Under the pieces are notes generated by a model, which was given only the letters and a program-made list of their open reading frames with translations, had not been told where the DNA came from and did no database searches. Source: Hydrogenophaga sp. (GTDB taxonomy: Bacteria > Pseudomonadota > Gammaproteobacteria > Burkholderiales > Burkholderiaceae_C). Taken from it: a DNA stretch of 7,013 nt. Numbering within the stretch: position 1 is the stretch's first letter; the number at the start of each line of letters is the position of its first letter. The stretch lies in contig JAGXRS010000411.1 in NCBI GenBank assembly GCA_018335615.1, positions 1 through 7,013 on the forward strand, given 5' to 3'. A program made the translations under genes and the position numbers. Below are positions 1-5,981 of this stretch, piece by piece.

Positions 1-2
1 CG

Positions 3-824
3 GGCGAGCTGGGCCATGTGGCTCGGGAGGCCGCGGCCCAGGCTCATCAGTCGCGTGGGGCCGTGGTGGCGGTGGGAGGCGACGGCACCATCAACACCGT
101 GGCGCAGGCGGCGCACGCGGCCGGCTGTGCGCTGGGCGTGGTGCCGCAGGGCACCTTCAACTACTTCGCCCGCTCGCACGGCATTCCCTTCGATGCAGCA
201 GAAGCCGGGGCATTTCTGCTGGTGGCCGAGCCGGTCGCCGTGCAGGTGGCGGCGGTGAACGAGCGCCTGTTCCTCGTCAACGCCAGCCTGGGGCTGTACC
301 CCGACCTGCTGGAAGACCGCGAGGCCTACAAGGCCCGCTGGGGGCGCAGCCGCTTGGTGGCGCTCGGGGCCGGTTTTCTCACCCTGCTGCGGGCCCAGCG
401 CCGGCTGCGCCTGCAGATCGAGCTGCAGGGCGAGCTGTGCGAGGTGCGCGCCCTCACGCTGTTCGTGGGCAACAACCGCATGCAGCTGCGCCAGCTCGGC
501 GTGGAGGCATCGGGCCGGGGCGGTGACGCGACCGGGCACGGCCTCGTCACCGCCGTGATGCTGCGGCCGGTGGGCACGCTCAGCATGCTGGGGCTGATGT
601 GGCGCGGCGCCATGGGCACGCTGGGCGAGGCCGACGACGTGGAGCGCTTCACCTTCACCCGCATGCGGGTGCAGCCCTCGCGCTGGACCGGGCGGCGCAG
701 TGTCAAGGTGGCGTACGACGGCGAGGTCTGCCGCCTGCCCGCCCCGCTGGACTTTCGCGTGCATCCCCGGCCGCTCTACCTGCTCAAGGCACCCGGGGGC
801 GCCGCACAGGAGGACGAGGCATGA
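3..824 (+). CDS. Diacylglycerol/lipid kinase family protein (DAGK catalytic domain), 5' end cut by window
   Basis: The reading frame is open to the left edge, so the N-terminus is missing. The GTG at 18 is only an internal candidate start. Seen: VVAVGGDGTIN near residue 22 of the visible part is the nucleotide-binding GGDGT motif of the DAGK catalytic domain (YegS/DgkB/sphingosine kinase superfamily). GVVPQGTFNYFARSHGIP matches the family's second conserved block. A late VAYDGE matches the conserved DGE near the C-terminus. Members phosphorylate diacylglycerol or related lipids with ATP at the membrane face; the true substrate cannot be told from sequence. About 273 residues are visible; family members usually run about 300, so only the first beta strand region is probably missing. 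The stop overlaps the next gene's ATG (ATGA), indicating translational coupling with the metallophosphoesterase. Confidence 0.88.
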   Translation, partial: GELGHVAREAAAQAHQSRGAVVAVGGDGTINTVAQAAHAAGCALGVVPQGTFNYFARSHGIPFDAAEAGAFLLVAEPVAVQVAAVNERLFLVNASLGLYPDLLEDREAYKARWGRSRLVALGAGFLTLLRAQRRLRLQIELQGELCEVRALTLFVGNNRMQLRQLGVEASGRGGDATGHGLVTAVMLRPVGTLSMLGLMWRGAMGTLGEADDVERFTFTRMRVQPSRWTGRRSVKVAYDGEVCRLPAPLDFRVHPRPLYLLKAPGGAAQEDEA

Positions 825-1618
825 GCCTGCTGCTGCAGATATCCGACACCCATTTCGGCACCGAACAGCCCGCGGTCGTGCAGGCGCTGGCGCAGCTGGC
901 CCATGAGGCCCGGCCCGACCTGCTCGTGCTCTCCGGCGACATCACGCAGCGCGCGCGCGGGCACCAGTTCCAGGCGGCGCGCACCTTCATCGACGGCCTG
1001 GGCCTGCCGCTGCTGGCCGTTCCGGGCAACCATGACATTCCCCTGTTCAACCTGGCAGCCCGGCTGCTCTGGCCCTACGCCGGCTACCGACGGGCCTTTG
1101 GCGCCGAGCTGGAACCGACGCACGCGTCTGAGCAGCTGCTGGTGCTCGGGGTCAACACCACCCGGCGCTGGCGGCACAAGCACGGCGAGCTGTCGGCGCG
1201 CCAGATCGAGCGGGTGGCTGCCCGTCTGCAGGCCGCTGATGCCGGCCAGCTGCGCGTGGTCGTGGTGCACCAGCCGGTGGCCGTGCCCGACACGCACGAC
1301 GCCAACAACCTGCTGCGCGGCCACCGCGCGGCGCTGCAGCGCTGGGCCGAGGCCGGGGCCGATGTGGTGATGGGCGGGCACATCCACCTGCCGTACGTGC
1401 TGCCCCTGCGCGGGCTGGCGCGGCCGGTGTGGGCGGTGCAGGCCGGCACGGCGCTGTCGTCGCGCACGCGCCGGGGCGGGCCGAATTCGGTCAACCTGCT
1501 GCGCTGGGGCGCCGGTGCGGCGCCGGGCGTGTGCGTGGTGGAGCGCTGGGACTATGCGCGGGAGGACCGGCGCTTCCACCTGTTCGGCAGCAGCCCGCTC
1601 ACGCCGGCGCGGCCCTGA
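821..1618 (+). CDS. Calcineurin-like metallophosphoesterase (CpdA/3',5'-cyclic-nucleotide phosphodiesterase type)
   Basis: A 265-residue dimetal phosphoesterase. The start is fixed by a strong ribosome site, AGGAGGA at 808-814, six bases before the ATG, and by the ATGA overlap with the lipid kinase. All five metal-site blocks are present in order: D9-x-H11 (ISDTHF), G39-D40 (LVLSGDIT), G69-N70-H71-D72, H150 (VVVVHQ) and G186-H187-x-H189 (MGGHIH). The family hydrolyses phosphomono- or diesters such as cyclic nucleotides or lipid headgroups. The layout is that of class III cyclic-nucleotide phosphodiesterases, but family members often act on other substrates. Coupling to a lipid kinase and proximity to a PLD enzyme make a phospholipid-related substrate at least as likely as cAMP (inference). 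No signal peptide is visible, so it is probably cytoplasmic. Confidence 0.9.
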   Translation: MSLLLQISDTHFGTEQPAVVQALAQLAHEARPDLLVLSGDITQRARGHQFQAARTFIDGLGLPLLAVPGNHDIPLFNLAARLLWPYAGYRRAFGAELEPTHASEQLLVLGVNTTRRWRHKHGELSARQIERVAARLQAADAGQLRVVVVHQPVAVPDTHDANNLLRGHRAALQRWAEAGADVVMGGHIHLPYVLPLRGLARPVWAVQAGTALSSRTRRGGPNSVNLLRWGAGAAPGVCVVERWDYAREDRRFHLFGSSPLTPARP

Positions 1619-1694
1619 GGTGACACGAAACAGGTCTCCGCAGCTGCGCACACCGCGAGGTGGTCGCTCAGCCATACCCCAGGCATGTCCAGCC

Positions 1695-3143
1695 TCACAG
1701 CCAGTACTCGGCCAGTCGCGCCGCCCACTCCTTGAGCCGCAGCAGCGGCGAGCGCCGGTTCCAGCGCCGCAGGTCGATGGCGTCCGAGTTCGTCTGGTCG
1801 TACTCGAACATGGCCTCCATCTCCCGAGAGAACCCGTGCCCGAGCACCACGGCGTTCAGTTCGTCGTTGTGCAGGAAGCTGCGCCAGTCCAGGTTGGTCG
1901 AGCCGATGGTGGACCACACCCCGTCCACCGTGGCGGTCTTGGAGTGCAGCACCGTGCCGCGCCGCTCGAACACCTTCACGCCCGCGCGCAGCAGGGCGGC
2001 GTAGTGCGAACGCCCGGCGTGGAACACGGCCCACGAATCCGTCTCGCTGGGCAGGATGAGGCGCACGTCCACCCCGCGCCGGGCCGCCGAGGTGAGCGAC
2101 TTCATCAGCCGCGGGTCGGGCACGAAATAGGCGTTCGTGAGAAACACGCGCTGCTCCGCATGGTCGATGGCCGAGAGCAGCGTCGAGTAGATCAGGCTGT
2201 CCTCGTCCTCGGCGGTGCTGCCGATGGCCCGCACGATGTGGTCGCCCTGCGGCTTCAGCGGCGGGAAGTAGTTGCGCCGGGCCACCGGTGGGCCTTTCTG
2301 CCGCGTCCAGGTGTCGAAGAACAGCTTCTGGAATTCGGCCACCACCGGCCCGTCGATCTGCAGGTGGGTGTCGCGCCAGCCGGCTTCACTGGGGTCGTGC
2401 GGGTCGCTCTTGCCGGGCAGCACCGCCGACGAGCCGCTGGAGTAGGACTCGTTGATGTTGATGCCGCCCAGAAAGGCGGTGCGCCCGTCCACCACCAGCA
2501 GCTTGCGGTGGTCGCGGTTGTTCAGCAGCCACTCGTCCTTGCGCACCATCAGCGGGTTGATGGGGTTGAACTCCAGCACCGCCACCCCGCCGTCGCGCAG
2601 GCGCTGGAAGAACGAGGCCGGTGTGTCCAGGCAGCCCACGCTGTCGTAGATCAGGTTCACCTGCACACCCGCGGCCTGTTTTTCCAGCAGGAGGTCGGCA
2701 AACTGGCGCCCCACCGCGTCGTCGGCAAAGATGTAGGTCTGCAGGTGGATGTGGTCCTTCGCCGCCCGCATCGCGGCAAACATGGCGTCGTAGGTGGCCG
2801 GGCCGTCTTTCAGCAGGCGCAGCTGGTTGCCCAGCACCAGCGGGCTCTGGGTGTTGATCGCCTCTTCCACCGCCAGATGGCGCTGCAGGATGCCGCCGTC
2901 ACCGCCCGCGTCGGCCTGGCCGGCCTGGCGCTCCAGCCGCCGGATGATCGCCGCGCTCTCCGGTGCCGACACGGTCCCCCGCGCGCTCTCCAGCTGCACC
3001 GGCTGCAAGTCGAGATCGGGCTGCTCGTGGGCCGGCTCCGGCAGGCTGGCGCAGCCCAGGCTGCTCACCAGGCAGCTGGCCGCCAGCACCAGGCTGCGGC
3101 AGCGCCGCAGGAAGCCGCGTGGCTGCGTGGGAGGCTCGGACAC
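1695..3143 (-). CDS. Phospholipase D / cardiolipin synthase-like protein with lipoprotein-type signal
   Basis: 482 residues from the GTG chosen here. There are two complete HKD motifs: H212-x-K214-x4-D219 (HRKLLVVD, followed by GGINI) and H400-x-K402-x4-D407 (HSKTATVD, followed by GSTNLD). Their spacing and flanks resemble bacterial ClsA/ClsB cardiolipin synthases, which join two phosphatidylglycerols or transfer a phosphatidyl group; plain phospholipase activity is also possible. N-terminus: FLRRCRSLVLAASCLVSSLGC gives a basic stretch, a hydrophobic core and Cys31 in a somewhat atypical lipobox (Ser at -3), suggesting export and lipidation. The start is uncertain. The frame stays open to a GTG at 3302 (535 residues), and a TTG at 3173 has AAAGGGA upstream. 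I prefer 3143 because it places the signal sequence near the N-terminus. The gene converges on the metallophosphoesterase across a 76-base gap with no clear terminator. Confidence 0.88.
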   Translation of the reverse strand: MSEPPTQPRGFLRRCRSLVLAASCLVSSLGCASLPEPAHEQPDLDLQPVQLESARGTVSAPESAAIIRRLERQAGQADAGGDGGILQRHLAVEEAINTQSPLVLGNQLRLLKDGPATYDAMFAAMRAAKDHIHLQTYIFADDAVGRQFADLLLEKQAAGVQVNLIYDSVGCLDTPASFFQRLRDGGVAVLEFNPINPLMVRKDEWLLNNRDHRKLLVVDGRTAFLGGININESYSSGSSAVLPGKSDPHDPSEAGWRDTHLQIDGPVVAEFQKLFFDTWTRQKGPPVARRNYFPPLKPQGDHIVRAIGSTAEDEDSLIYSTLLSAIDHAEQRVFLTNAYFVPDPRLMKSLTSAARRGVDVRLILPSETDSWAVFHAGRSHYAALLRAGVKVFERRGTVLHSKTATVDGVWSTIGSTNLDWRSFLHNDELNAVVLGHGFSREMEAMFEYDQTNSDAIDLRRWNRRSPLLRLKEWAARLAEYWL

Positions 3144-3356
3144 CTGGCTCGGCCAGAAAATCGTGGATGGCAAGCGGGAGTCCCTTTGCACGTTGAAGAG
3201 AAAGCGTGCCAGGCGCGCCGCACCCGGACAGAGGGACAGGGGACGCGCCCGCGCGCTGACAGTAGGCGCTGGCGGTTTTCTCGACTGTGCGCTGCCCCAC
3301 ACAAGGCCCCTTCACGGCCGCTGCAAATCCCCGGTGGCGGCAGGGCGGCTGAAGTT

Positions 3357-3375
3357 GACTATATTGGTCGACTAT
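3357..3375 (+). promoter_or_regulatory. Candidate -10 box and GACTAT direct repeat immediately upstream of serA
   Basis: TATATT at 3360-3365 matches a sigma-70 -10 box in 5 of 6 positions and stands out in GC-rich DNA. It would place transcription start around 3372-3374, on or next to the serA ATG. GACTAT occurs at 3357-3362 and again at 3370-3375, a 13-base period. No convincing -35 lies 16-18 bases upstream, and no Shine-Dalgarno is visible. The rest of the 230-base divergent gap (3144-3373) shows no gene or clear promoter for the PLD gene on the other strand. Confidence 0.35.
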
Positions 3376-4648
3376 GAACGAACGTCCTGCCTCCCCCCCA
3401 CCGTCGGGTACCGCCACGCCCTTGCGAACCTCCATCGACAAGGACCGCATCCGCTTCCTGTTGCTCGAAGGCATCCACCCCTCCGCCGAATCGGTGCTGC
3501 GCGCCGCGGGCTACCACCAGATCGAGAGCCTGCCGGGCGCGCTGGAGGGTGACGAACTCAAGCGCCGCATCGCCGACGTGCACTTCGTCGGCATCCGCTC
3601 GCGCACCCAGCTCACGGCCGAGGTGCTGGCCCACGCCAGCAAGCTCGCGGCCATCGGCTGTTTCTGCATCGGCACCAACCAGGTCGACCTGGCGGCGGCC
3701 CGTGCGCGCGGCGTGGCGGTGTTCAACGCGCCGTACTCCAACACCCGCTCGGTGGCCGAGCTGGTGCTGGCCGAGGCGATCCTGCTGATGCGCGGCGTGC
3801 CGGAGAAGAGCGCGGTGGCGCACCGCGGCGGCTGGCTCAAGACGGCCAGCCAGGCGCGCGAGATCCGCGGCAAGACGCTGGGCATCGTGGGCTACGGCGC
3901 CATCGGCAGCCAGCTCTCGGTGCTGGCCGAGGGGCTGGGCATGCGCGTGGTGTTCGTGGACGTGGTGGCCAAGCTGCCGCTGGGCAACGCGCGCCAGCTC
4001 GCCAGCCTGCCCGAGCTGCTGCAGCAGGCCGACGTGGTGAGTCTGCACGTGCCCGAGACGCCCGCCACGCAGTGGATGATCGGCGCGGCCGAGCTGGCGC
4101 TCATGAAACCCGGCAGCGTGCTCATCAACGCCGCGCGCGGCACGGTGGTGGTGATTGAGGCGCTGGCCGAGGCCCTGCAGAGCCGGCGGCTGCACGGCGC
4201 GGCCATCGACGTGTTTCCGCAGGAGCCGCGCAGCAACAGCGACACCTTCGAGTCGCCGCTGCGCGGGCTGGACAACGTGATCCTCACCCCGCACATCGGC
4301 GGCTCCACGCTGGAGGCGCAGGAAAACATCGGCACCGAGGTGGCCGAAAAGCTGGTGAAGTACAGCGATAACGGCACCTCCACCTCGTCGGTCAACTTCC
4401 CCGAGGTGGCGCTGCCCGCCCACCCCGGCCAGCACCGCCTGCTGCACATCCACCGCAACGTGCCGGGCGTGCTGTCCAGCATCAACCAGGTGTTCACCGA
4501 CAACCACATCAACATCGCGGCGCAGTACCTGCAGACGCGGGAGGACGTGGGCTATGTGGTGATCGACATCGACGCCGCTCATTCCGACGTGGCGCTGGCC
4601 AAGCTCGCCGGCGTGCCCGGCACCCTGCGCACACGGGTGCTGTTTTGA
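3374..4648 (+). CDS. serA: D-3-phosphoglycerate dehydrogenase with C-terminal ACT domain
   Basis: 424 residues, closely resembling E. coli SerA (410 aa) along its length. It oxidises 3-phosphoglycerate to 3-phosphohydroxypyruvate with NAD+, the committed step of serine synthesis in the cytoplasm. Seen: FCIGTNQVDL and NTRSVAELV in the substrate domain; Rossmann GYGAIG near residues 175-180 with the NAD-ribose acid D196; catalytic R255, E284 and H307 (HIGGS), equivalent to E. coli R240, E269 and H292. The ACT domain starts near 355 and keeps H360, N362 and N380, matching the E. coli serine-binding H344, N346 and N364, so feedback inhibition by serine is expected. Oddity: V260 replaces the usual Asp of the RGTVVD motif. 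The ATG has no clear Shine-Dalgarno and gives about 15 extra N-terminal residues relative to E. coli; TTG at 3422 is the alternative start. The stop overlaps the next gene by 4 bases. Confidence 0.97.
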   Translation: MNERPASPPPSGTATPLRTSIDKDRIRFLLLEGIHPSAESVLRAAGYHQIESLPGALEGDELKRRIADVHFVGIRSRTQLTAEVLAHASKLAAIGCFCIGTNQVDLAAARARGVAVFNAPYSNTRSVAELVLAEAILLMRGVPEKSAVAHRGGWLKTASQAREIRGKTLGIVGYGAIGSQLSVLAEGLGMRVVFVDVVAKLPLGNARQLASLPELLQQADVVSLHVPETPATQWMIGAAELALMKPGSVLINAARGTVVVIEALAEALQSRRLHGAAIDVFPQEPRSNSDTFESPLRGLDNVILTPHIGGSTLEAQENIGTEVAEKLVKYSDNGTSTSSVNFPEVALPAHPGQHRLLHIHRNVPGVLSSINQVFTDNHINIAAQYLQTREDVGYVVIDIDAAHSDVALAKLAGVPGTLRTRVLF

Positions 4649-4899
4649 GCGGTGTGGAGGTTCAGGCGCCGCTGGGCCTGCGCCCGCTCAGCGAAGGTGT
4701 GTGCGAGGTGTGTGATGACCGGGGGCAACGGGTCGGGCGGCTCAAGCGCATCGGCGCGGTGTGGAAGTTCAAGGCCATCGGCCTGGCGCCGGACGGTGCG
4801 CTGGAGCCCGGCGGCGGCCCGCTCACAGCGCACCACAACACCGTGTTCGAGCAGCTGGACGCCGAGCTGGTCAACCAGCGCCTGCTCGGCGAGCGCTGA
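4645..4899 (+). CDS. Small conserved-looking hypothetical protein coupled to serA
   Basis: 84 residues if started at the TTG that overlaps the serA stop (TTGA); GTG at 4654 is an alternative giving 81 residues. I do not recognise a named family. Visible features: no signal peptide or membrane segment; C20-x-x-C23 (CEVC), the only cysteines; a basic central stretch, VGRLKRIGAVWKFKAIG, with alternating hydrophobics suggesting beta strands; a GGGPLT loop; and a C-terminal stretch, HHNTVFEQLDAELVNQRL, likely helical. The frame keeps the codon bias of its neighbours and runs directly on from serA, supporting a real gene. Ribosome-binding signals are weak, so translation probably depends on ribosomes finishing serA. 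No function can be assigned; co-transcription with serA does not prove a role in serine synthesis. Confidence 0.65.
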   Translation: MSGVEVQAPLGLRPLSEGVCEVCDDRGQRVGRLKRIGAVWKFKAIGLAPDGALEPGGGPLTAHHNTVFEQLDAELVNQRLLGER

Positions 4900-4907
4900 G
4901 GCGCTCG
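4890..4907. other. 7-bp hairpin across the stop codon between convergent genes
   Basis: CGAGCGC (4890-4896), loop TGAG, GCGCTCG (4901-4907) form a perfect 7-bp stem over the end of the small gene, in the 29-base gap before the convergent glutaredoxin gene. There is no T-run on either strand, so it is not a standard intrinsic terminator. It might slow polymerase or protect 3' ends of both transcripts, or it may be chance in GC-rich sequence. Confidence 0.3.
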
Positions 4908-4928
4908 GCGTGGCGTCCAGCCCACCGT

Positions 4929-5318
4929 TCAGGCCACCTTGAAGCGGCTGTCGAGGTAGGCGTTGATGGCGTCCGAGTCGTAGAGCCACTGGCTCTTGCC
5001 CGACGCATCGGTGATTTTCAGGCAGGGCACCTTGGCCTTGCCGCCGCCGGCCACCAGAGCGGCGCGGTGGGTGGCGTCGTGCTGCGCATCGCGCAACTCG
5101 ATGTCCAGCGACAGGCGGCGCATGTTCTGGCGCACCTTCATGCAGAACGGGCAGGTGCGGTACTGGTAGAGCGCCAGGCTTCGGCACTGCATGTTGACCA
5201 GCTGCTGCTGGGCCGGCTCGCGCACCACACCGCGCGGGCGGCTCAGGCGCTCCCAACCCAGGAGCACGGGGCCGAGCAGCACACGCACGGTTTTGAAAAA
5301 GCTTCGGACGAGGGACAT
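4929..5318 (-). CDS. Glutaredoxin-like protein (CPFC active site, GST N-terminal/thioredoxin fold)
   Basis: 129 residues. The thioredoxin-fold part begins near residue 46 with SLALYQYRTCPFCMKVR. The active site is C56-P57-F58-C59, a dithiol glutaredoxin motif. KVPCLKI carries the expected cis-proline (P98), and WLYDSDAINAYL resembles the glutathione gamma-glutamyl-contacting region of Grx and GST N-terminal domains. The expected role is a glutathione-dependent thiol-disulfide reductase; the partner is unknown. The first 45 residues are extra relative to classic glutaredoxins: MSLVRSFFKTVRVLLGPVLL is basic and hydrophobic, possibly a membrane-associating helix, followed by a linker ERLSRPRGVVREP. 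Such N-terminally extended glutaredoxins are familiar in proteobacteria. The ATG lacks an obvious Shine-Dalgarno; M43 is a poorer alternative because it removes the extension. It sits alone and converges with the serA unit. Confidence 0.85.
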   Translation of the reverse strand: MSLVRSFFKTVRVLLGPVLLGWERLSRPRGVVREPAQQQLVNMQCRSLALYQYRTCPFCMKVRQNMRRLSLDIELRDAQHDATHRAALVAGGGKAKVPCLKITDASGKSQWLYDSDAINAYLDSRFKVA

Positions 5319-5385
5319 GGCGCAGGGATGGGGAGTGAGAAGAGCCGATGAGGCCGGGTGTCAGGCGCCGTGTGGCGTGAGTCGC

Positions 5386-5402
5386 ATGGCGCGCCATCAT
5401 AC
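5386..5402 (-). promoter_or_regulatory. Candidate -10 box with 12-bp palindrome upstream of the glutaredoxin gene
   Basis: On the minus strand TATGAT (5402-5397) is a good -10 match. It is followed directly by the perfect 12-bp palindrome ATGGCGCGCCAT (5397-5386), where a transcription start would fall. No good -35 is visible at 16-18 bases. A palindrome at the start point could be an operator; this is inference only. Confidence 0.3.
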
Positions 5403-5438
5403 GGACCTTTGCGAACCAGCGGGTGGCAGGTCATCGCC

Positions 5439-5444
5439 TAGAAT
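5439..5444 (+). promoter_or_regulatory. Candidate plus-strand -10 box (TAGAAT) before the tRNA-like sequence
   Basis: TAGAAT lies ten bases before position 5454, placing a start near 5451, a typical very short leader for a tRNA gene. No -35 at the usual distance is convincing; TTGCGA at 5409-5414 is 24 bases away. It could equally drive a short leader with AAGGGG (5467-5472) and ATG at 5481. Confidence 0.3.
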
Positions 5445-5453
5445 CCATCCCTT

Positions 5454-5474
5454 GCCGCCATAGTTCAAGGGGAT
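5454..5474 (+). pseudogene. Possible 5' fragment of a tRNA gene (acceptor strand and D-arm start), interrupted
   Basis: The segment reads like a tRNA beginning: a seven-base acceptor strand GCCGCCA, then TA, then D-stem GTTC, then a D-loop-like AAGGGGAT with the conserved GG pair. The expected D-stem partner GAAC does not follow; the sequence changes to GATTTC. There is no anticodon arm, no GTTCGA-type T-arm, and no acceptor partner TGGCGGC with CCA over the next 80 bases. Bacterial tRNAs with a TAGTTCAA...GGATAGAAC D-arm are familiar, especially tRNA-Arg types. The break coincides with the presumed prophage boundary. Alternatively the match is chance and this is the leader of a short reading frame at 5481. 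Confidence 0.35.
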
Positions 5475-5500
5475 GATTTCATGGGCAAAAAAGCGGGCGC

Positions 5501-5517
5501 GTATCAAATCTGTATCA
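5501..5517 (+). repeat. Short direct repeat GTATCA x2 near the presumed prophage edge
   Basis: GTATCA occurs at 5501-5506 and 5512-5517, 11 bases apart (one helical turn), with a related AATCAC at 5529-5534. Short phased repeats near an element end can be recombinase-binding sites, but this pair is short enough to be chance. Confidence 0.25.
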
Positions 5518-5561
5518 CTGCGCACAGAATCACAGCAGGACAGGGCGGCGCGATCTATCCG

Positions 5562-5578
5562 CCGGACGGCTCGGAAAC
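5562..5578 (+). repeat. First copy of a 17-base imperfect direct repeat flanking the terminator
   Basis: CCGGACGGCTCGGAAAC matches the copy at 5682-5698 in 15 of 17 positions, exactly 120 bases apart. The terminator lies between the two copies. The function is unknown. Confidence 0.6.
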
Positions 5579-5627
5579 AAAAAAAAGCCCGTCACCATAT
5601 CGAGCAAGCGCTCGACATGGTGACGGG
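5579..5627 (-). terminator. Strong intrinsic terminator ending the lysis operon
   Basis: The inverted repeat 5588-5604 / 5611-5627 pairs 16 of 17 positions (one A-C mismatch) around a six-base loop, CAAGCG. On the minus strand the stem is followed by one C and then eight T (A-run 5579-5586 on the plus strand). This is a textbook Rho-independent terminator for leftward transcription, placed about 70 bases after the Rz1 stop. It insulates the host glutaredoxin region from phage late transcription. On the plus strand there is no T-run directly after the stem, so it is directional. Confidence 0.92.
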
Positions 5628-5669
5628 AAAGGATGGGCTTTCGGCCCACCGTGGAGACACGGTTTCAGC

Positions 5670-5688
5670 CGTCCGGGATTTCCGGACG
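5670..5688. other. 7-bp inverted repeat between Rz1 stop and terminator
   Basis: CGTCCGG (5670-5676), loop GATTT, CCGGACG (5682-5688) form a perfect 7-bp stem. Its right arm is the start of the second repeat copy. There is no T-run, so it is not a terminator by itself; it could be a protein site or a 3'-end stabilising hairpin. Confidence 0.4.
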
Positions 5689-5698
5689 ACTCGGAATC
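5682..5698 (+). repeat. Second copy of the 17-base imperfect direct repeat
   Basis: CCGGACGACTCGGAATC differs from the copy at 5562-5578 at two positions. Its last two bases overlap the Rz1 stop codon region. Confidence 0.6.
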
Positions 5699-5981
5699 AG
5701 CCGGGCACTACAGCCCGAGAAAGCGCGCGGTGTCGGGCCGCACAGTCGTTGTACAGGCCTGCCAGGTCCACGCTCCACCGCAGCACCGCGGCCCCGGTAC
5801 CGTCAGTCGGTGGCGTGATCGGCGGGCAGGGCCTCAGCAGCACCGCCGGAGGGGGCACCGGTGGCGATGGCGGCGCGTAGCTCGCGCATCCCGCCATCAT
5901 CAAAACAGACATTGCGGTACACATCGCGCGTGACGATGCGCTCCACGGTGCGCGTGATCTGCTGGCGGGTCGGCTGGACAT
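5697..5981 (-). CDS. Rz1: Rz1-like outer-membrane spanin lipoprotein (o-spanin), overlapping Rz
   Basis: 94 residues in a different frame from Rz: it starts inside Rz and runs about 106 bases past its end. The start is set by AGGAG (5993-5989) seven bases before the ATG at 5981. The signal has a basic N-region (R4, R8, R10, R19), a hydrophobic stretch AMCTAMSVLMMAG, and Cys32 in the lipobox MAGC. The mature 63-residue part is proline-rich (YAPPSPPVPPPAVLLRPCPP, then TPP), typical of Rz1, and ends in LAGLYNDCAARHRAL, a tail common in such spanins. In lysis it sits in the outer membrane and pairs across the periplasm with Rz to disrupt the outer membrane. Proline richness, lipobox and overlap with Rz together make the call firm even without a search. 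Confidence 0.85.
   Translation of the reverse strand: MSSRPASRSRAPWSASSRAMCTAMSVLMMAGCASYAPPSPPVPPPAVLLRPCPPITPPTDGTGAAVLRWSVDLAGLYNDCAARHRALSRAVVPG

Noticed and set aside
776..1675. 299-codon open frame on the minus strand
   Set aside because: Antisense shadow of the metallophosphoesterase, whose metal-site motifs are all intact.
1619..1694. Possible terminator between convergent genes (CACC-GCGA-GGTG)
   Set aside because: Only a 4-bp stem and no T-run.
1515..3377. 620-codon open frame on the plus strand
   Set aside because: It is antisense to the two-HKD PLD gene. Its translation is His/Arg/Gln-rich with no domain, a typical mirror frame in GC-rich DNA.
3359..4582. 407-codon open frame on the minus strand
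   Set aside because: Mirror frame of serA with a repetitive His/Gln/Arg/Val composition; serA itself is unmistakable.
5454..5535. Complete tRNA gene
   Set aside because: No D-stem closure, anticodon arm, T-arm or acceptor partner follows; only the first 21 or so bases fit.
5473..5933. Two plus-strand frames (5473-5880 and 5481-5933), the second with AAGGGG before an ATG
   Set aside because: Both run through the strong terminator stem and antisense to Rz/Rz1, with no recognisable domain. A short truncated host gene starting at 5481 cannot be fully excluded.
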